From: JACRPH01 sp041665465
GTDB taxonomy: Archaea > Nanobdellota > Nanobdellia > Woesearchaeales > GW2011-AR9
Reading direction: 5' to 3'
DNA length: 64,000 bases
NCBI GenBank assembly: GCA_041665465.1
Contig: JBAYIU010000001.1
Coordinates: 1,426,001 to 1,490,000 of the forward strand
Positions 25,176 to 33,792 of this stretch are shown here, piece by piece. Position numbers and translations under genes: made by a program. The stretch's first letter is position 1. Each line of letters begins with the position of its first letter. The notes under the pieces were generated by a model, which did not search any database, was not told the origin of the DNA, and saw nothing but the letters and a program-made list of their open reading frames with translations.

Positions 25176-25697
25176 TCACTGCTCCACTTCTGGGTCTTTG
25201 TATTTCTCTAAGAATGGTTCTAGCTTATCCGCTATGGCATCTATTTCTTTTCTGCTTTCTTCTAGATTTGTTAGATCTTTTCTTAAAAATGTATCAATCG
25301 TTAACTCTACCCTCTTAAGATAGATGACAACTGCCCCCCCAAAATTATCTACTGTAGGAAAGTCTCCATTTGATATTCCTGGCAGGCCATAATGATAAGC
25401 ATTATAATCTAGAGTTACAGTTACTTCATCGGCTTTCGCACTTGATTTAAAAGAGTACTCTAAGCTAACTTCGGAATTAAGACCTTCACTCACATCAAAG
25501 AAAGCTCCTTTTTTCAAGATTCTTTTTTCTGGAACAATTCCTTCTATTCCTGTTTCTAAGAATCCAATCAATTCTTCTATCCCTTGCAGATCTTGGAACT
25601 TTTCATCATGGAATGGAACCTCAACTTTTACTTGTTGATACTGATGTTGATTATTGTTCCATCCCCCTTTCTTAACTAAATTATATTCTCGGACCAT
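25176..25697 (-). CDS. Uncharacterised partner of the radical SAM protein
   Basis: A 173-residue soluble protein with no recognised motif. The N-terminus is Asn/Gln-rich (GGWNNNQHQYQQ), followed by a strand-rich core (EVSLEYSFKSSAKADEVTVTLDYN) and a C-terminal helical coil. It has one of the best Shine-Dalgarno sites in the window (AAAGGAGG, 7 nt from the ATG) and is followed 3 nt later by the radical SAM gene. It could be a substrate or accessory of that enzyme. This is inference from gene order. Confidence 0.55.
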   Translation of the reverse strand: MVREYNLVKKGGWNNNQHQYQQVKVEVPFHDEKFQDLQGIEELIGFLETGIEGIVPEKRILKKGAFFDVSEGLNSEVSLEYSFKSSAKADEVTVTLDYNAYHYGLPGISNGDFPTVDNFGGAVVIYLKRVELTIDTFLRKDLTNLEESRKEIDAIADKLEPFLEKYKDPEVEQ

Positions 25698-25820
25698 GTT
25701 AATTCCTCCTTTTGATTACTTATCTGTAGCAACTACTACTTATAATAAATATACGATTAATTATTTTGTCAAAAAGGAAATATTTATATATAAAAGTAAA
25801 TTATATCTTAAATGGGCTAA

Positions 25821-26771
25821 ATGGTAGATAATACGGACTTGCGTTTATTGTACGAGTTGAATTGGAACTGCCGACAGACTCACACCTCTTTAGGTAAGAA
25901 GCTGCGTATTTCTAAACAGGTGGTAAGTTATAGAATTGCTCAGTTAGAGAAAAACCAGATAATTCAAAGTTATCATGCTTTGATTGATTGGAGAAAGTTA
26001 GGATATAATTCTATTCGTGTTTACATCAAGTGGCATCGTATCTCTCCGGAAGAAGAAAAAAAGATATACGACGAGATTAAAAAAAACCCTTTCTTTATGT
26101 GGACAGTTAAGTTTGAAGGAGAGTTTGACTTGGGTCTTTACATGTGGGTAAAGGAAGTGCCAGAATTTTCTCAGAAATGGTTTTCCTTTCTAGCTAAGTA
26201 CAAAAAGTTTATCTTAAGATATGAGATTTACGAATCGGTCAATATGGTCCATTATCCCATGAAAGTGTTAGTTGAGAATTCTAAAAATGATGAGAAAATA
26301 CTTGGCGAAGGAAATAAAGTAGAATATGATTCCATCGATGATGAGATTATGAAAGTTCTTACCGAGAATGCTTCAACTTCACTCGTAGAATTAGCTAAAA
26401 GAATTAAATTAACGCCAAAAGCAGCTCTTTATCGTCTACGTAAATTAGAGAAAAACAAGATAATTCTCGGTTATAATGCCTTAATTGATACTGATAAGTT
26501 AGGTTATCGTTTTTATAAGATTGATTTTTATCTCAATGACTTTAGCCGAATTAAGGAAATGAATGAGTTCGCTAAGCAGCATAAGAATATTGTTTATCGC
26601 ATGAGAACTATTGGTGGTCCAGATTTTGAGATTGAGGTTATGGTTAAAGATGTTACGGAAATGAATCAATTAGTTGCAGAGATCAGGAGAAGGTTTTCTG
26701 AATGTATAGAATATTCCCGTTTCCACCGTTTTGAGTATACAATTAAACAGGTGTATCTACCGGGAGAGTAA
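25821..26771 (+). CDS. Tandem Lrp/AsnC family transcriptional regulator
   Basis: A 316-residue protein made of two Lrp/AsnC units: winged helix about 5-50 (TSLGKKLRISKQVVSYRIAQLEK), RAM-like sensor 60-145, a second winged helix about 170-220 (TSLVELAKRIKLTPKAALYR) and a second sensor. Typical Lrp proteins are about 150 residues with one unit each, so this is a fused dimer. The same architecture is at 56485. It lies between the radical SAM pair (divergent) and an aldehyde dehydrogenase (downstream), either of which could be its target. Confidence 0.8.
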   Translation: MVDNTDLRLLYELNWNCRQTHTSLGKKLRISKQVVSYRIAQLEKNQIIQSYHALIDWRKLGYNSIRVYIKWHRISPEEEKKIYDEIKKNPFFMWTVKFEGEFDLGLYMWVKEVPEFSQKWFSFLAKYKKFILRYEIYESVNMVHYPMKVLVENSKNDEKILGEGNKVEYDSIDDEIMKVLTENASTSLVELAKRIKLTPKAALYRLRKLEKNKIILGYNALIDTDKLGYRFYKIDFYLNDFSRIKEMNEFAKQHKNIVYRMRTIGGPDFEIEVMVKDVTEMNQLVAEIRRRFSECIEYSRFHRFEYTIKQVYLPGE

Positions 26772-26816
26772 TTCTCCACGGAAATATTTATTAACAAACT
26801 AAAGTTATAACTCTTT

Positions 26817-28184
26817 ATGGTTGAACTGATATCCACTAATCCCGCTAAAAACTATGAAGTTCTCGGTAAGGTCGAGGTTTCTTCTTCTGAAAAAATTCTT
26901 GAGAAAGTTAAATTGGCTAATAAAGTTAAACTCCTTTGGAAAGAAACTTCAATTAAAGAGAGGATAGCTTTACTTAAACCCATTTATGAAGATTTTAACT
27001 CTAGAAAAGAAGAATTAGCTCTTTTGATTACTCGAGAGATGGGTAAGCCCATAACCGATAGCAGAGGAGAAGTGAGTGGTTTTCTAACTGAATGGAATTG
27101 GTTTTTTGAAAATGCAGAAAAAGCTTTAGCTGAAGAAATCACTTTTGAAGGTAATAATTCTAAACATAAGATTGTTTACGAACCTCTTGGCACGACTGCA
27201 GTGATCACTCCTTGGAATTATCCCTTTGGTATGTTTGTGTGGGGAGTAGTTCCTAATTTATTAGCCGGTAACCCGGTAGTCTTTAAGATCTCTGAAGAAT
27301 GTCCGTTAACTGGTAAACTGATTGAGCAAGTGATGACTGCTCATGATCTTCCTAGTGGTGTATTCTCGGAAGTTTACGGTGCTGGCGAAGTGGGTCAGAG
27401 ATTAGCTAATAGTAAAATTGATTTAATCTGGTTTACCGGAAGCACTAAAGTGGGAAAACTGTTGTACAAAATCGCCGCAAAGAAGTTTATCCGAGTAGTC
27501 TTAGAAATGGGGGGTTCAAACCCTGCTATTGTTTTTGAAAATGTTAACGTTTCTGAAATAATTAACACTATCTATTCCGGTCGGTTTGGTAATTGTGGAC
27601 AGGTTTGTGATGCTTTGAAACGTTTGATAGTTCACGAATCTTTATTTGAAGAGGTAGTTGAAAAGTTAAAGCAGCGAGTGGAAAGAGTAAAACTGGGGTC
27701 TCCGGAGGATCCTAAGACTGAGATGGGAAGTTTAGTCGCAAAAAGACAACTTCTTGTTCTCCAGGATCAAGTAAAGGATGCTTTAGAGAAGGGTGCGAAG
27801 TTGATTACCGGTGGAAAAGCTCTGGATTTGGGCGGTGCTTTCTATGAGCCCACCATCCTAACCCATCTCACTCCTAAGATGCGGGTGTGGAAAGAAGAAG
27901 TTTTCGGTCCGGTTCTGCCTATCGTCGCTTTCAAGACGGAAAAACAAGCCTTAAAGTTAGCTAATGATACTCCTTACGGATTAGGCAGTCGGGTCTTCTC
28001 TAAGGATTTAGAAAGAGCGAGAAGAGTTGCTTCTAAGATTGAGGCGGGAGTGGTCGAGATTAATAATGCGGATCACTGGCTTACTTGTAATCCTTTTGGC
28101 GGGTATAAAAACTCTGGCATGGGTCGGGAGTTAGGATTAATGGGATTTAAAGAATTATGTCAAGTTAAGGTTATTTCTGAATAA
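26817..28184 (+). CDS. NAD(P)-dependent aldehyde dehydrogenase
   Basis: A 455-residue ALDH-superfamily enzyme. Signatures are TAVITPWNYPFGMFVW (nucleotide binding), WFTGSTKVGK (around 200-210), the general-base Glu in VLEMGGSNPAIV (about 231), and the catalytic Cys in GNCGQVCDAL (about 264). The C-terminal EEVFGPVLPIVAF and NPFGGYKNSGMGREL are also present. Closest in style to succinate-semialdehyde or lactaldehyde dehydrogenases. It oxidises an aldehyde to the acid. It starts 45 nt after the tandem Lrp gene, so the two may form a regulated pair. Confidence 0.9.
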   Translation: MVELISTNPAKNYEVLGKVEVSSSEKILEKVKLANKVKLLWKETSIKERIALLKPIYEDFNSRKEELALLITREMGKPITDSRGEVSGFLTEWNWFFENAEKALAEEITFEGNNSKHKIVYEPLGTTAVITPWNYPFGMFVWGVVPNLLAGNPVVFKISEECPLTGKLIEQVMTAHDLPSGVFSEVYGAGEVGQRLANSKIDLIWFTGSTKVGKLLYKIAAKKFIRVVLEMGGSNPAIVFENVNVSEIINTIYSGRFGNCGQVCDALKRLIVHESLFEEVVEKLKQRVERVKLGSPEDPKTEMGSLVAKRQLLVLQDQVKDALEKGAKLITGGKALDLGGAFYEPTILTHLTPKMRVWKEEVFGPVLPIVAFKTEKQALKLANDTPYGLGSRVFSKDLERARRVASKIEAGVVEINNADHWLTCNPFGGYKNSGMGRELGLMGFKELCQVKVISE

Positions 28185-28251
28185 ACCAATTCGGCTAATC
28201 TACTTCTCTTCTCGCGAAAACTTAATATACCCTTATCCTTCTATTAAGACC

Positions 28252-29319
28252 ATGTCCTTGTTTAAAGATATGTTGAAAGGTGGTGAGACCATTTTTAGAG
28301 ATAGTGTTGTTCTTGACTATGATTATCAGCCTAAGATGATCAAGTACCGTGAGAATGAACAGATGCGTTTCGCTACCGCTATCAGGCCTTTGCTGCAAGG
28401 CAATAATGGAAGAAACCTGTTTGTGTATGGTCCGCCAGGGGTGGGTAAAACTACTGCTTGCAAGCACGTGTTAAGAGAACTACAGGAAGAAACTGATGAA
28501 GTTCATACAGTTTACATCAATTGCTGGAAAGAAAATACCACTTTTAAGATTTATATCAAGATTTGTGAGGATTTAGGATACAAATTCATTCAAAGCAAGA
28601 AAACTTCTGAACTGTTTGGGATGATCAAACAGCACTTTAATAAGAAGCCGGTAGTGTTTGTGTTTGATGAGATCGATAAATTAGAGGATACTGATTTCTT
28701 GTACGGGATATTAGAAGATATTTATCGTAAGTCGATTATTGTTTTAACAAATTATCGAGATACTTATTCTGAACTGGATGAACGTATCAGAAGCCGTTTC
28801 TCTCCAGAATTTCTTCCTTTTAATTCTTATACTGAACAAGAGATTGCTGGAATAATGAAAGAACGTTGTGAGTATGCTTTCATCCCGGATAGTTGGGACC
28901 AGGATGCTTTTATGGAAATTGTAGAAAAGTGTACCGAACTACAGGATGTACGAATTGGATTATATATGATGCGAGAAGCAGGGAATCTGGCTGAAGAAAA
29001 GAGTTCTCGTAAAGTTACTCTTCCCCATGTAGCGGAAGCACTTAAAAAAGTAGATGAATTCCATATCAAACCTAAAGAAGGGTTAGACGAAGAGTTGCAG
29101 ATGATTCTGGACTTGGTAAGAAGTAATTCTGGAAAAAAGATTGGTGATGTGTATACTGCTTATGTAGAAAAAGGTGGAGAGATGAGTTATAAAAGTTTCC
29201 AGCGTCGCATTCTTAAATTGCAGGAAGGCCGTTTCTTAAACATGGAAAAGTTATCCAGTAAAGAAGGAAATACTAGTATTGTTAGTGTAAGCGCAGATAA
29301 GAAACTTAATGAGTTCTAA
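28252..29319 (+). CDS. cdc6: Orc1/Cdc6 replication initiator
   Basis: A 355-residue AAA+ ATPase: Walker A GPPGVGKTT (60-68), Walker B VFVFDEIDKL (135-144), sensor 1 around IIVLTNYRD, and Arg-finger region DERIRSRFSPEFLPF. The C-terminal winged-helix domain starts near 275 (LDEELQMILDLVRSNSGKK). It recognises the replication origin and loads MCM. It is transcribed leaderless (TATA TTAATATAC, 28222-28230). Origins are often beside this gene, but the flanks here are short and show no repeated origin boxes. Confidence 0.9.
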   Translation: MSLFKDMLKGGETIFRDSVVLDYDYQPKMIKYRENEQMRFATAIRPLLQGNNGRNLFVYGPPGVGKTTACKHVLRELQEETDEVHTVYINCWKENTTFKIYIKICEDLGYKFIQSKKTSELFGMIKQHFNKKPVVFVFDEIDKLEDTDFLYGILEDIYRKSIIVLTNYRDTYSELDERIRSRFSPEFLPFNSYTEQEIAGIMKERCEYAFIPDSWDQDAFMEIVEKCTELQDVRIGLYMMREAGNLAEEKSSRKVTLPHVAEALKKVDEFHIKPKEGLDEELQMILDLVRSNSGKKIGDVYTAYVEKGGEMSYKSFQRRILKLQEGRFLNMEKLSSKEGNTSIVSVSADKKLNEF

Positions 29320-29399
29320 GAATAGAACTACTCTAGAATAACAAACCTTATAAATCTTCTTCCTTCTTTATCTCTAAAGTTTACACTTACGAGGCAAAA

Positions 29400-30110
29400 A
29401 TGGCTAAAAATTTAGAATATCAACTTATTTCTGGAGAATATGGTGCAGTTGGAGAATTAATCGAAACCGGTTATCGCTTACAAACTGCTCGTGAATTACA
29501 GGATGATCGCTGGCAAGACGGTCAAGAAGCATTACAAAAGAAGGGATTTTATGTTGCTAATGGTAGTGCTTTATATCGAGATCGTAAGAGTGGTCGTTTA
29601 AGTTGGGCTTGTACCGATGGACAACATAACTTAATTCTTAAATCTCCCCGTCGGGCATGGGATTTAAGAATTTTATCTGAGGATGGTATCTGCCGTCCGG
29701 GTAGTGCTAGAACCTCTTGGAATGCTATTAATCATGAGAGTACTCAGAAGTTCTTCTTGGATGACCTAGAACTGGTCCTAGGTTATGGTAATTCTTCTTT
29801 TATGCCAATTAAAACAGATAATTATGGTGCCTTAAACCCAGAGCAAAAAAGAGCTGCAAGCGCTGTTGGTTATACTGAACAGAATGTTGCTTATATGGCC
29901 AAGAAAGGAATTAAGGAAATTCATTTGGGATTGCTAAATTCAGAATACTTAACAAGGGTCTTTGCAAAAGAAGGAAAAGATCCTATTTGGTTGGTTTCTT
30001 CGCTGTGTGATGATGAGACTGTTGATCAAAAAGACTTTTCTTATTTCAACGCGAGAGAACGCTACACCGATGGCTCTCTTCTTCTTCGTGGAGTGCGTGA
30101 GGTTAAGTAA
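29400..30110 (+). CDS. Uncharacterised soluble protein
   Basis: A 236-residue protein with no recognised motif or signal. It contains ALYRDRKSGRLSWACTDGQHN (about 60-80), then RRAWDLRILSEDGICRPG, and ends DGSLLLRGVREVK. The first part has a Gly/Asp-rich strand pattern and the middle looks helical. The leader is about 20 nt with a GAGGC Shine-Dalgarno and a TATA box (CTTATAAAT) near 29348-29356. The function is unknown. Confidence 0.55.
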   Translation: MAKNLEYQLISGEYGAVGELIETGYRLQTARELQDDRWQDGQEALQKKGFYVANGSALYRDRKSGRLSWACTDGQHNLILKSPRRAWDLRILSEDGICRPGSARTSWNAINHESTQKFFLDDLELVLGYGNSSFMPIKTDNYGALNPEQKRAASAVGYTEQNVAYMAKKGIKEIHLGLLNSEYLTRVFAKEGKDPIWLVSSLCDDETVDQKDFSYFNARERYTDGSLLLRGVREVK

Positions 30111-30113
30111 GTT

Positions 30114-30791
30114 CTAAATTATCCTTAACTTCGTTAATTCTTTTTCTAATTCAACAACGTTCTTAGCTTGGACCAAACAAATCTTCTTTAACCCTTTAGA
30201 AACATAAGGGTCCCATCCTGCTAGTATAAAAGGAACATCCAATTCTTTGCAAGCAAAATAATCTTCTTCTTCATTGCCAATATACACTTCCGGTTTTCCA
30301 TGGGTTGAAATAAACCGCTGCAACAATTCTTTCTTGTTTGGTTCTTCGTGTAACGGACTTAGTTCTTTAAAATCAAATAGGTCTGAACATCCTGCTAATT
30401 CTAAGATTGGATTAACGCTCTCTTCAGGAGAAGTGGTAATTAAAGCTAGAGTATACTTCCTCTTCAATTCCTTGAGTAAGGTAATAATCTCAGAATATCT
30501 CAGTTTGTCTCTGAGTTGATGAGCTTTTCCCAGATAACTCATCTGAAACAAGCTGCGAGCCATTTTCTTAAGCAACAGTTTATTCTCTTCCTTCTTGGCA
30601 TCTAATCCTGTGTACCTTTCTAGTACCTTATACACTTCAGGAAAATAATCCTTTTTCTTTGCAAGGGTCTCTACAGACGGGTCATTTAAAGCAGCAGCCA
30701 TAATTCTAAACCATTCTTGATGTGCTTTTTGTCCTGCTTCTTCACAGATTAAAGTTCCAGAAAGGTCTACTGCAATTATTTTCTTAGACAT
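30114..30791 (-). CDS. HAD-like hydrolase with altered motif I
   Basis: A 225-residue HAD-fold protein. Motif I reads VDLSGTL (8-14): the nucleophile Asp is kept but the usual second Asp (acid/base) is Ser. Motif II is ITTSP (about 118-122), motif III Lys is in EPNKKEL and motif IV is IGNEEED in place of the usual GDxxxD. A helical cap lies between motifs I and II. The changed second Asp weakens or alters phosphatase chemistry in many HADs, so it may be a different hydrolase or a binding protein. Convergent with the orphan at 29400 (3 nt between stops). Confidence 0.7.
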   Translation of the reverse strand: MSKKIIAVDLSGTLICEEAGQKAHQEWFRIMAAALNDPSVETLAKKKDYFPEVYKVLERYTGLDAKKEENKLLLKKMARSLFQMSYLGKAHQLRDKLRYSEIITLLKELKRKYTLALITTSPEESVNPILELAGCSDLFDFKELSPLHEEPNKKELLQRFISTHGKPEVYIGNEEEDYFACKELDVPFILAGWDPYVSKGLKKICLVQAKNVVELEKELTKLRII

Positions 30792-30829
30792 ACTTATTCT
30801 TTCCTAAAGAAGATTAAAAACTTTTCTGT

Positions 30830-33241
30830 CTAATATCTACTTAATGCTAACTTAAGAATCTGGTATACTTTAGGATATTTCTGGATTTTTAACAGATCGG
30901 TATGCAATAATTGTGATCCTGAACAACTACCTTCTACATAATAATTTTTCACTCCAGGTAGTTCTGCTTTTTCTTTCAATACCACTCCATCTCCGTCTAC
31001 TCCATTAGTTTCACATCCTGTGCCCACAATATTATAAATGGGTATTTCCGGAAGAGGTTCTCGATTTAGCTTATTCAAGAACAGACTATTTTCACTCATA
31101 TCTCTACATTCCAATTGTTCTCCGATTACCGGACAATAATCCGCTACGTCTCCCACCACTCCATTGTTGGGAGTACCAATCATTACTAGTTGTGAAACAC
31201 TTTCCGATCCAAATACTTGAATATATCTACGAGCGACTAATCCTCCCATACTATGAGCTACGATTATTACTTTAGACCTTCCGGTTTTGTATTTTATCCA
31301 GTCAATCATATCCTTTAAACGGATAGCGTAAGTGTCAATATTTTCACTTTTAGTCTGTACTAAACTGTACTGGCTAGCTTCTTCGAATAGATCATAATAA
31401 TAACTTCCTTTGAAAGTAAATGGTGCAGGGATTTGTTTCCAGATCCCTTTAGTATCAGTTTTAAAACTGTATCCTGAAATTGCTCCTGCATTTAGGTATC
31501 CTTCTTCCACTAATTGGTTCTGGATAAAATTAAACGCATCTAAACTGTACTCAGTGGATACATCTTTGTTAAAAGCGTGACCATGGATAAATATAATCGG
31601 ATATTGTTTAGGGTCATCTTGACAAGTAAGGTTAAGGCAACAGGCTTTTTCTTCTCCATATACTGGACAGGTTTGAGATGGTTCTTCTAAACTTATCTCA
31701 AAGGGAGTAATATTTACTGATTCTTGTTCAGAAAAATTTGCTAAAGGTAAATTAATGAGGTCTAAATCTAGAGGATAGGTTAAGCAACTTGGTTGTTGTC
31801 TGATTAATTCTTCTACTAATAGATTGGTAGGAGAAGAATCTATCACTCTAGAAGAATCATTAAGGATTAATCCTTGTAATGCTTTTACAATTATTTCTGA
31901 ACCTCTAGAAAGATTATTCAAATGAGCTTTAGCTTGGGTTGATTGAAGCAGATCAATATTAGCTCGAGCGTTTTGTATTAAGGTACTGCTGTTAACATCT
32001 CTAGAGCTGCTTGGCAAAGAAGCTTTGGTTTGGGTTAATAACAGTAAAAAGTCTGCCGCTCTTTGACATGATTGGTTTAAAGAATAGCGATTTTCTGTTC
32101 CCATGGACGGGAAAGAATGAGTCACGCACATTCCATTAATCAGGCATAATACTTCTTGGTCTATAGCCAAAGCCACTTCTAGATTTAATTTCTCAGTTAA
32201 TATCTCTTCTTGAACTGACTTATTTAAACTAAAGGCATAGTTTTCTAACTCTAAAGCTAATTGTTGTTTTTCTCCTAGGGTTCCTTTTTGATTGAACAAT
32301 TCCTGTTTGTGATTATAAGTGATGACCGTTTGATTTAAGGCTGTGATAAAGCCCGGATTTAATAGTTTAGATTCTTCCTTAAGATGTTGTACTAATTCTT
32401 GAGCACCTTTAACTTGATCTTTGGCTTGGTTTAGTTGTAATAATAATGGTGAAACTGCTTGATTCCATTGTTCTAGACGCAAACTTATGGCTTGAGAATT
32501 AGACTCAATCTTTTTCAATAATTCTTCTACCTTAGAAAAATCTTGAAGTTCCCATTCTCGGGCAGTTTGATTAAATAATTCTCTATTTTCTCTTAAACTG
32601 CGATTGATATCTTTTGCAGGAAAGTCTACTTCTAAGGTCAATACTTCTTTTATTTGATTGTTTAGTTGTTCAGTTCTCAACGTTTCCTGTTCTAACTCTT
32701 CTTGTTGAATCAGTTTCTGATTAAAATTTATCTTAGTACTATCCTTCATATCTAGCTCTTCTTGACTTAAATCGTGGCTTAAGGTAATTATAATAGAACG
32801 AGTAATGTTGTCCTCAGCAGTATGACACCAAGTGGTTTTCTTGCTATAACAGGCGATATTAAACTGATACAATTCTTTACCACTTCCTTTATGATACGGT
32901 TTTAAAGTATATTCTCGGTAAAATGGCGATCCTGGACGGATGGTAAAGGCCAAGTTATCTATCTCTCGATTGTGGCTTAGGTCTTGAAACAGTGAATTAC
33001 ATTTCGCTTGACAGAAAGGGTTAGTTTGTACCTTAACCTCAAAAGCTACTTTTTGTTCCTGGCCGTTGTCTAAGTAAATGTTCTCATTATTGGTACTTAA
33101 AGTGATCAAGATATCGTTTCCTAATAAGAAATTCATCCACAACCAGATTTTTGTCCCGAAAATGAATAATAATATGATTAAGAGTATCCCTGCGGGAATA
33201 ATATACTTTTTATTCTTATTCCACCACGTTCTTTTAACCAT
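30830..33241 (-). CDS. Membrane-anchored alpha/beta hydrolase (lipase-like) with long coiled coil
   Basis: An 803-residue surface protein. A transmembrane anchor (residues about 13-38) follows a basic N-terminus, so the bulk is outside. Residues 45-160 look beta-rich with paired cysteines, 170-350 are coiled coil (Gln/Glu/Leu-rich), and 380-540 contain further helices and Cys. The C-terminal 250 residues are an alpha/beta hydrolase: oxyanion region IIFIHGHAFNKD (about 550-561), nucleophile AHSMGGL (Ser at about 662) and MIGTPNNG. It resembles PGAP1/triacylglycerol lipase-type folds. The substrate is probably an envelope or host lipid. Confidence 0.75.
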   Translation of the reverse strand: MVKRTWWNKNKKYIIPAGILLIILLFIFGTKIWLWMNFLLGNDILITLSTNNENIYLDNGQEQKVAFEVKVQTNPFCQAKCNSLFQDLSHNREIDNLAFTIRPGSPFYREYTLKPYHKGSGKELYQFNIACYSKKTTWCHTAEDNITRSIIITLSHDLSQEELDMKDSTKINFNQKLIQQEELEQETLRTEQLNNQIKEVLTLEVDFPAKDINRSLRENRELFNQTAREWELQDFSKVEELLKKIESNSQAISLRLEQWNQAVSPLLLQLNQAKDQVKGAQELVQHLKEESKLLNPGFITALNQTVITYNHKQELFNQKGTLGEKQQLALELENYAFSLNKSVQEEILTEKLNLEVALAIDQEVLCLINGMCVTHSFPSMGTENRYSLNQSCQRAADFLLLLTQTKASLPSSSRDVNSSTLIQNARANIDLLQSTQAKAHLNNLSRGSEIIVKALQGLILNDSSRVIDSSPTNLLVEELIRQQPSCLTYPLDLDLINLPLANFSEQESVNITPFEISLEEPSQTCPVYGEEKACCLNLTCQDDPKQYPIIFIHGHAFNKDVSTEYSLDAFNFIQNQLVEEGYLNAGAISGYSFKTDTKGIWKQIPAPFTFKGSYYYDLFEEASQYSLVQTKSENIDTYAIRLKDMIDWIKYKTGRSKVIIVAHSMGGLVARRYIQVFGSESVSQLVMIGTPNNGVVGDVADYCPVIGEQLECRDMSENSLFLNKLNREPLPEIPIYNIVGTGCETNGVDGDGVVLKEKAELPGVKNYYVEGSCSGSQLLHTDLLKIQKYPKVYQILKLALSRY

Positions 33242-33391
33242 AATTCTCTTTAAAACATCTTTTAATATTTAAAATATACTCTTTTCATAAGTGGAGAATA
33301 TCGATTGCAAAATGATGGTTGTAATAGTCTAATTGCTAATCCCCAGTAAGAACAAAAACTATATAAATATCCTCGTTAAAATGAATTAACT

Positions 33392-33682
33392 ATGGCAAAA
33401 GAGATTAATCCAATTGAACGGAAAATCAGTATGGTGGCTGCCGCTTCTGAAGCGTTAGCTTATAAGAAGAAAAATCCCGCCCATGATAGCGATCGGGTAT
33501 TACAGTACATTTCTAAAAATGTGGCTATCGGTAAAGATGAGATTACTAAAATGGGAATGATTGCTGCAGCTACAGATGCGTTAACTATTGTAGAAAAACA
33601 ACCCGCACTGAATGAGAAGGACGTGTTAAGGAAAGTTATGGATAACCTTCCCGGGATAATTAATAACATTAACGACATTTAA
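33392..33682 (+). CDS. Small helical protein with internal duplication
   Basis: A 96-residue, all-helical protein made of two similar units: MVAAASEALAYKKKNPA (14-30) and MIAAATDALTIVEKQPA (56-72), each followed by a D/E-K/R-x-VL helix. No known domain was recognised. Likely a small conserved lineage protein. A TATA box (ACTATATAAAT) about 30 nt upstream suggests a short or absent leader. Confidence 0.65.
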   Translation: MAKEINPIERKISMVAAASEALAYKKKNPAHDSDRVLQYISKNVAIGKDEITKMGMIAAATDALTIVEKQPALNEKDVLRKVMDNLPGIINNINDI

Positions 33683-33792
33683 TTTTTTCTTTTTCATATT
33701 TATTTTTCTGAGAGTGTGCTTGTAACTCTACTTCTATCTAAAAGTTTATATAGCTGAAGTATTGAACCTCTTTAATAAAAAGAGTGTGAAAT

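Noticed and set aside
28185..28251. Replication origin beside cdc6
   Set aside because: Only 67 nt upstream and 80 nt downstream, with no repeated origin-recognition boxes or clear AT-rich unwinding element.
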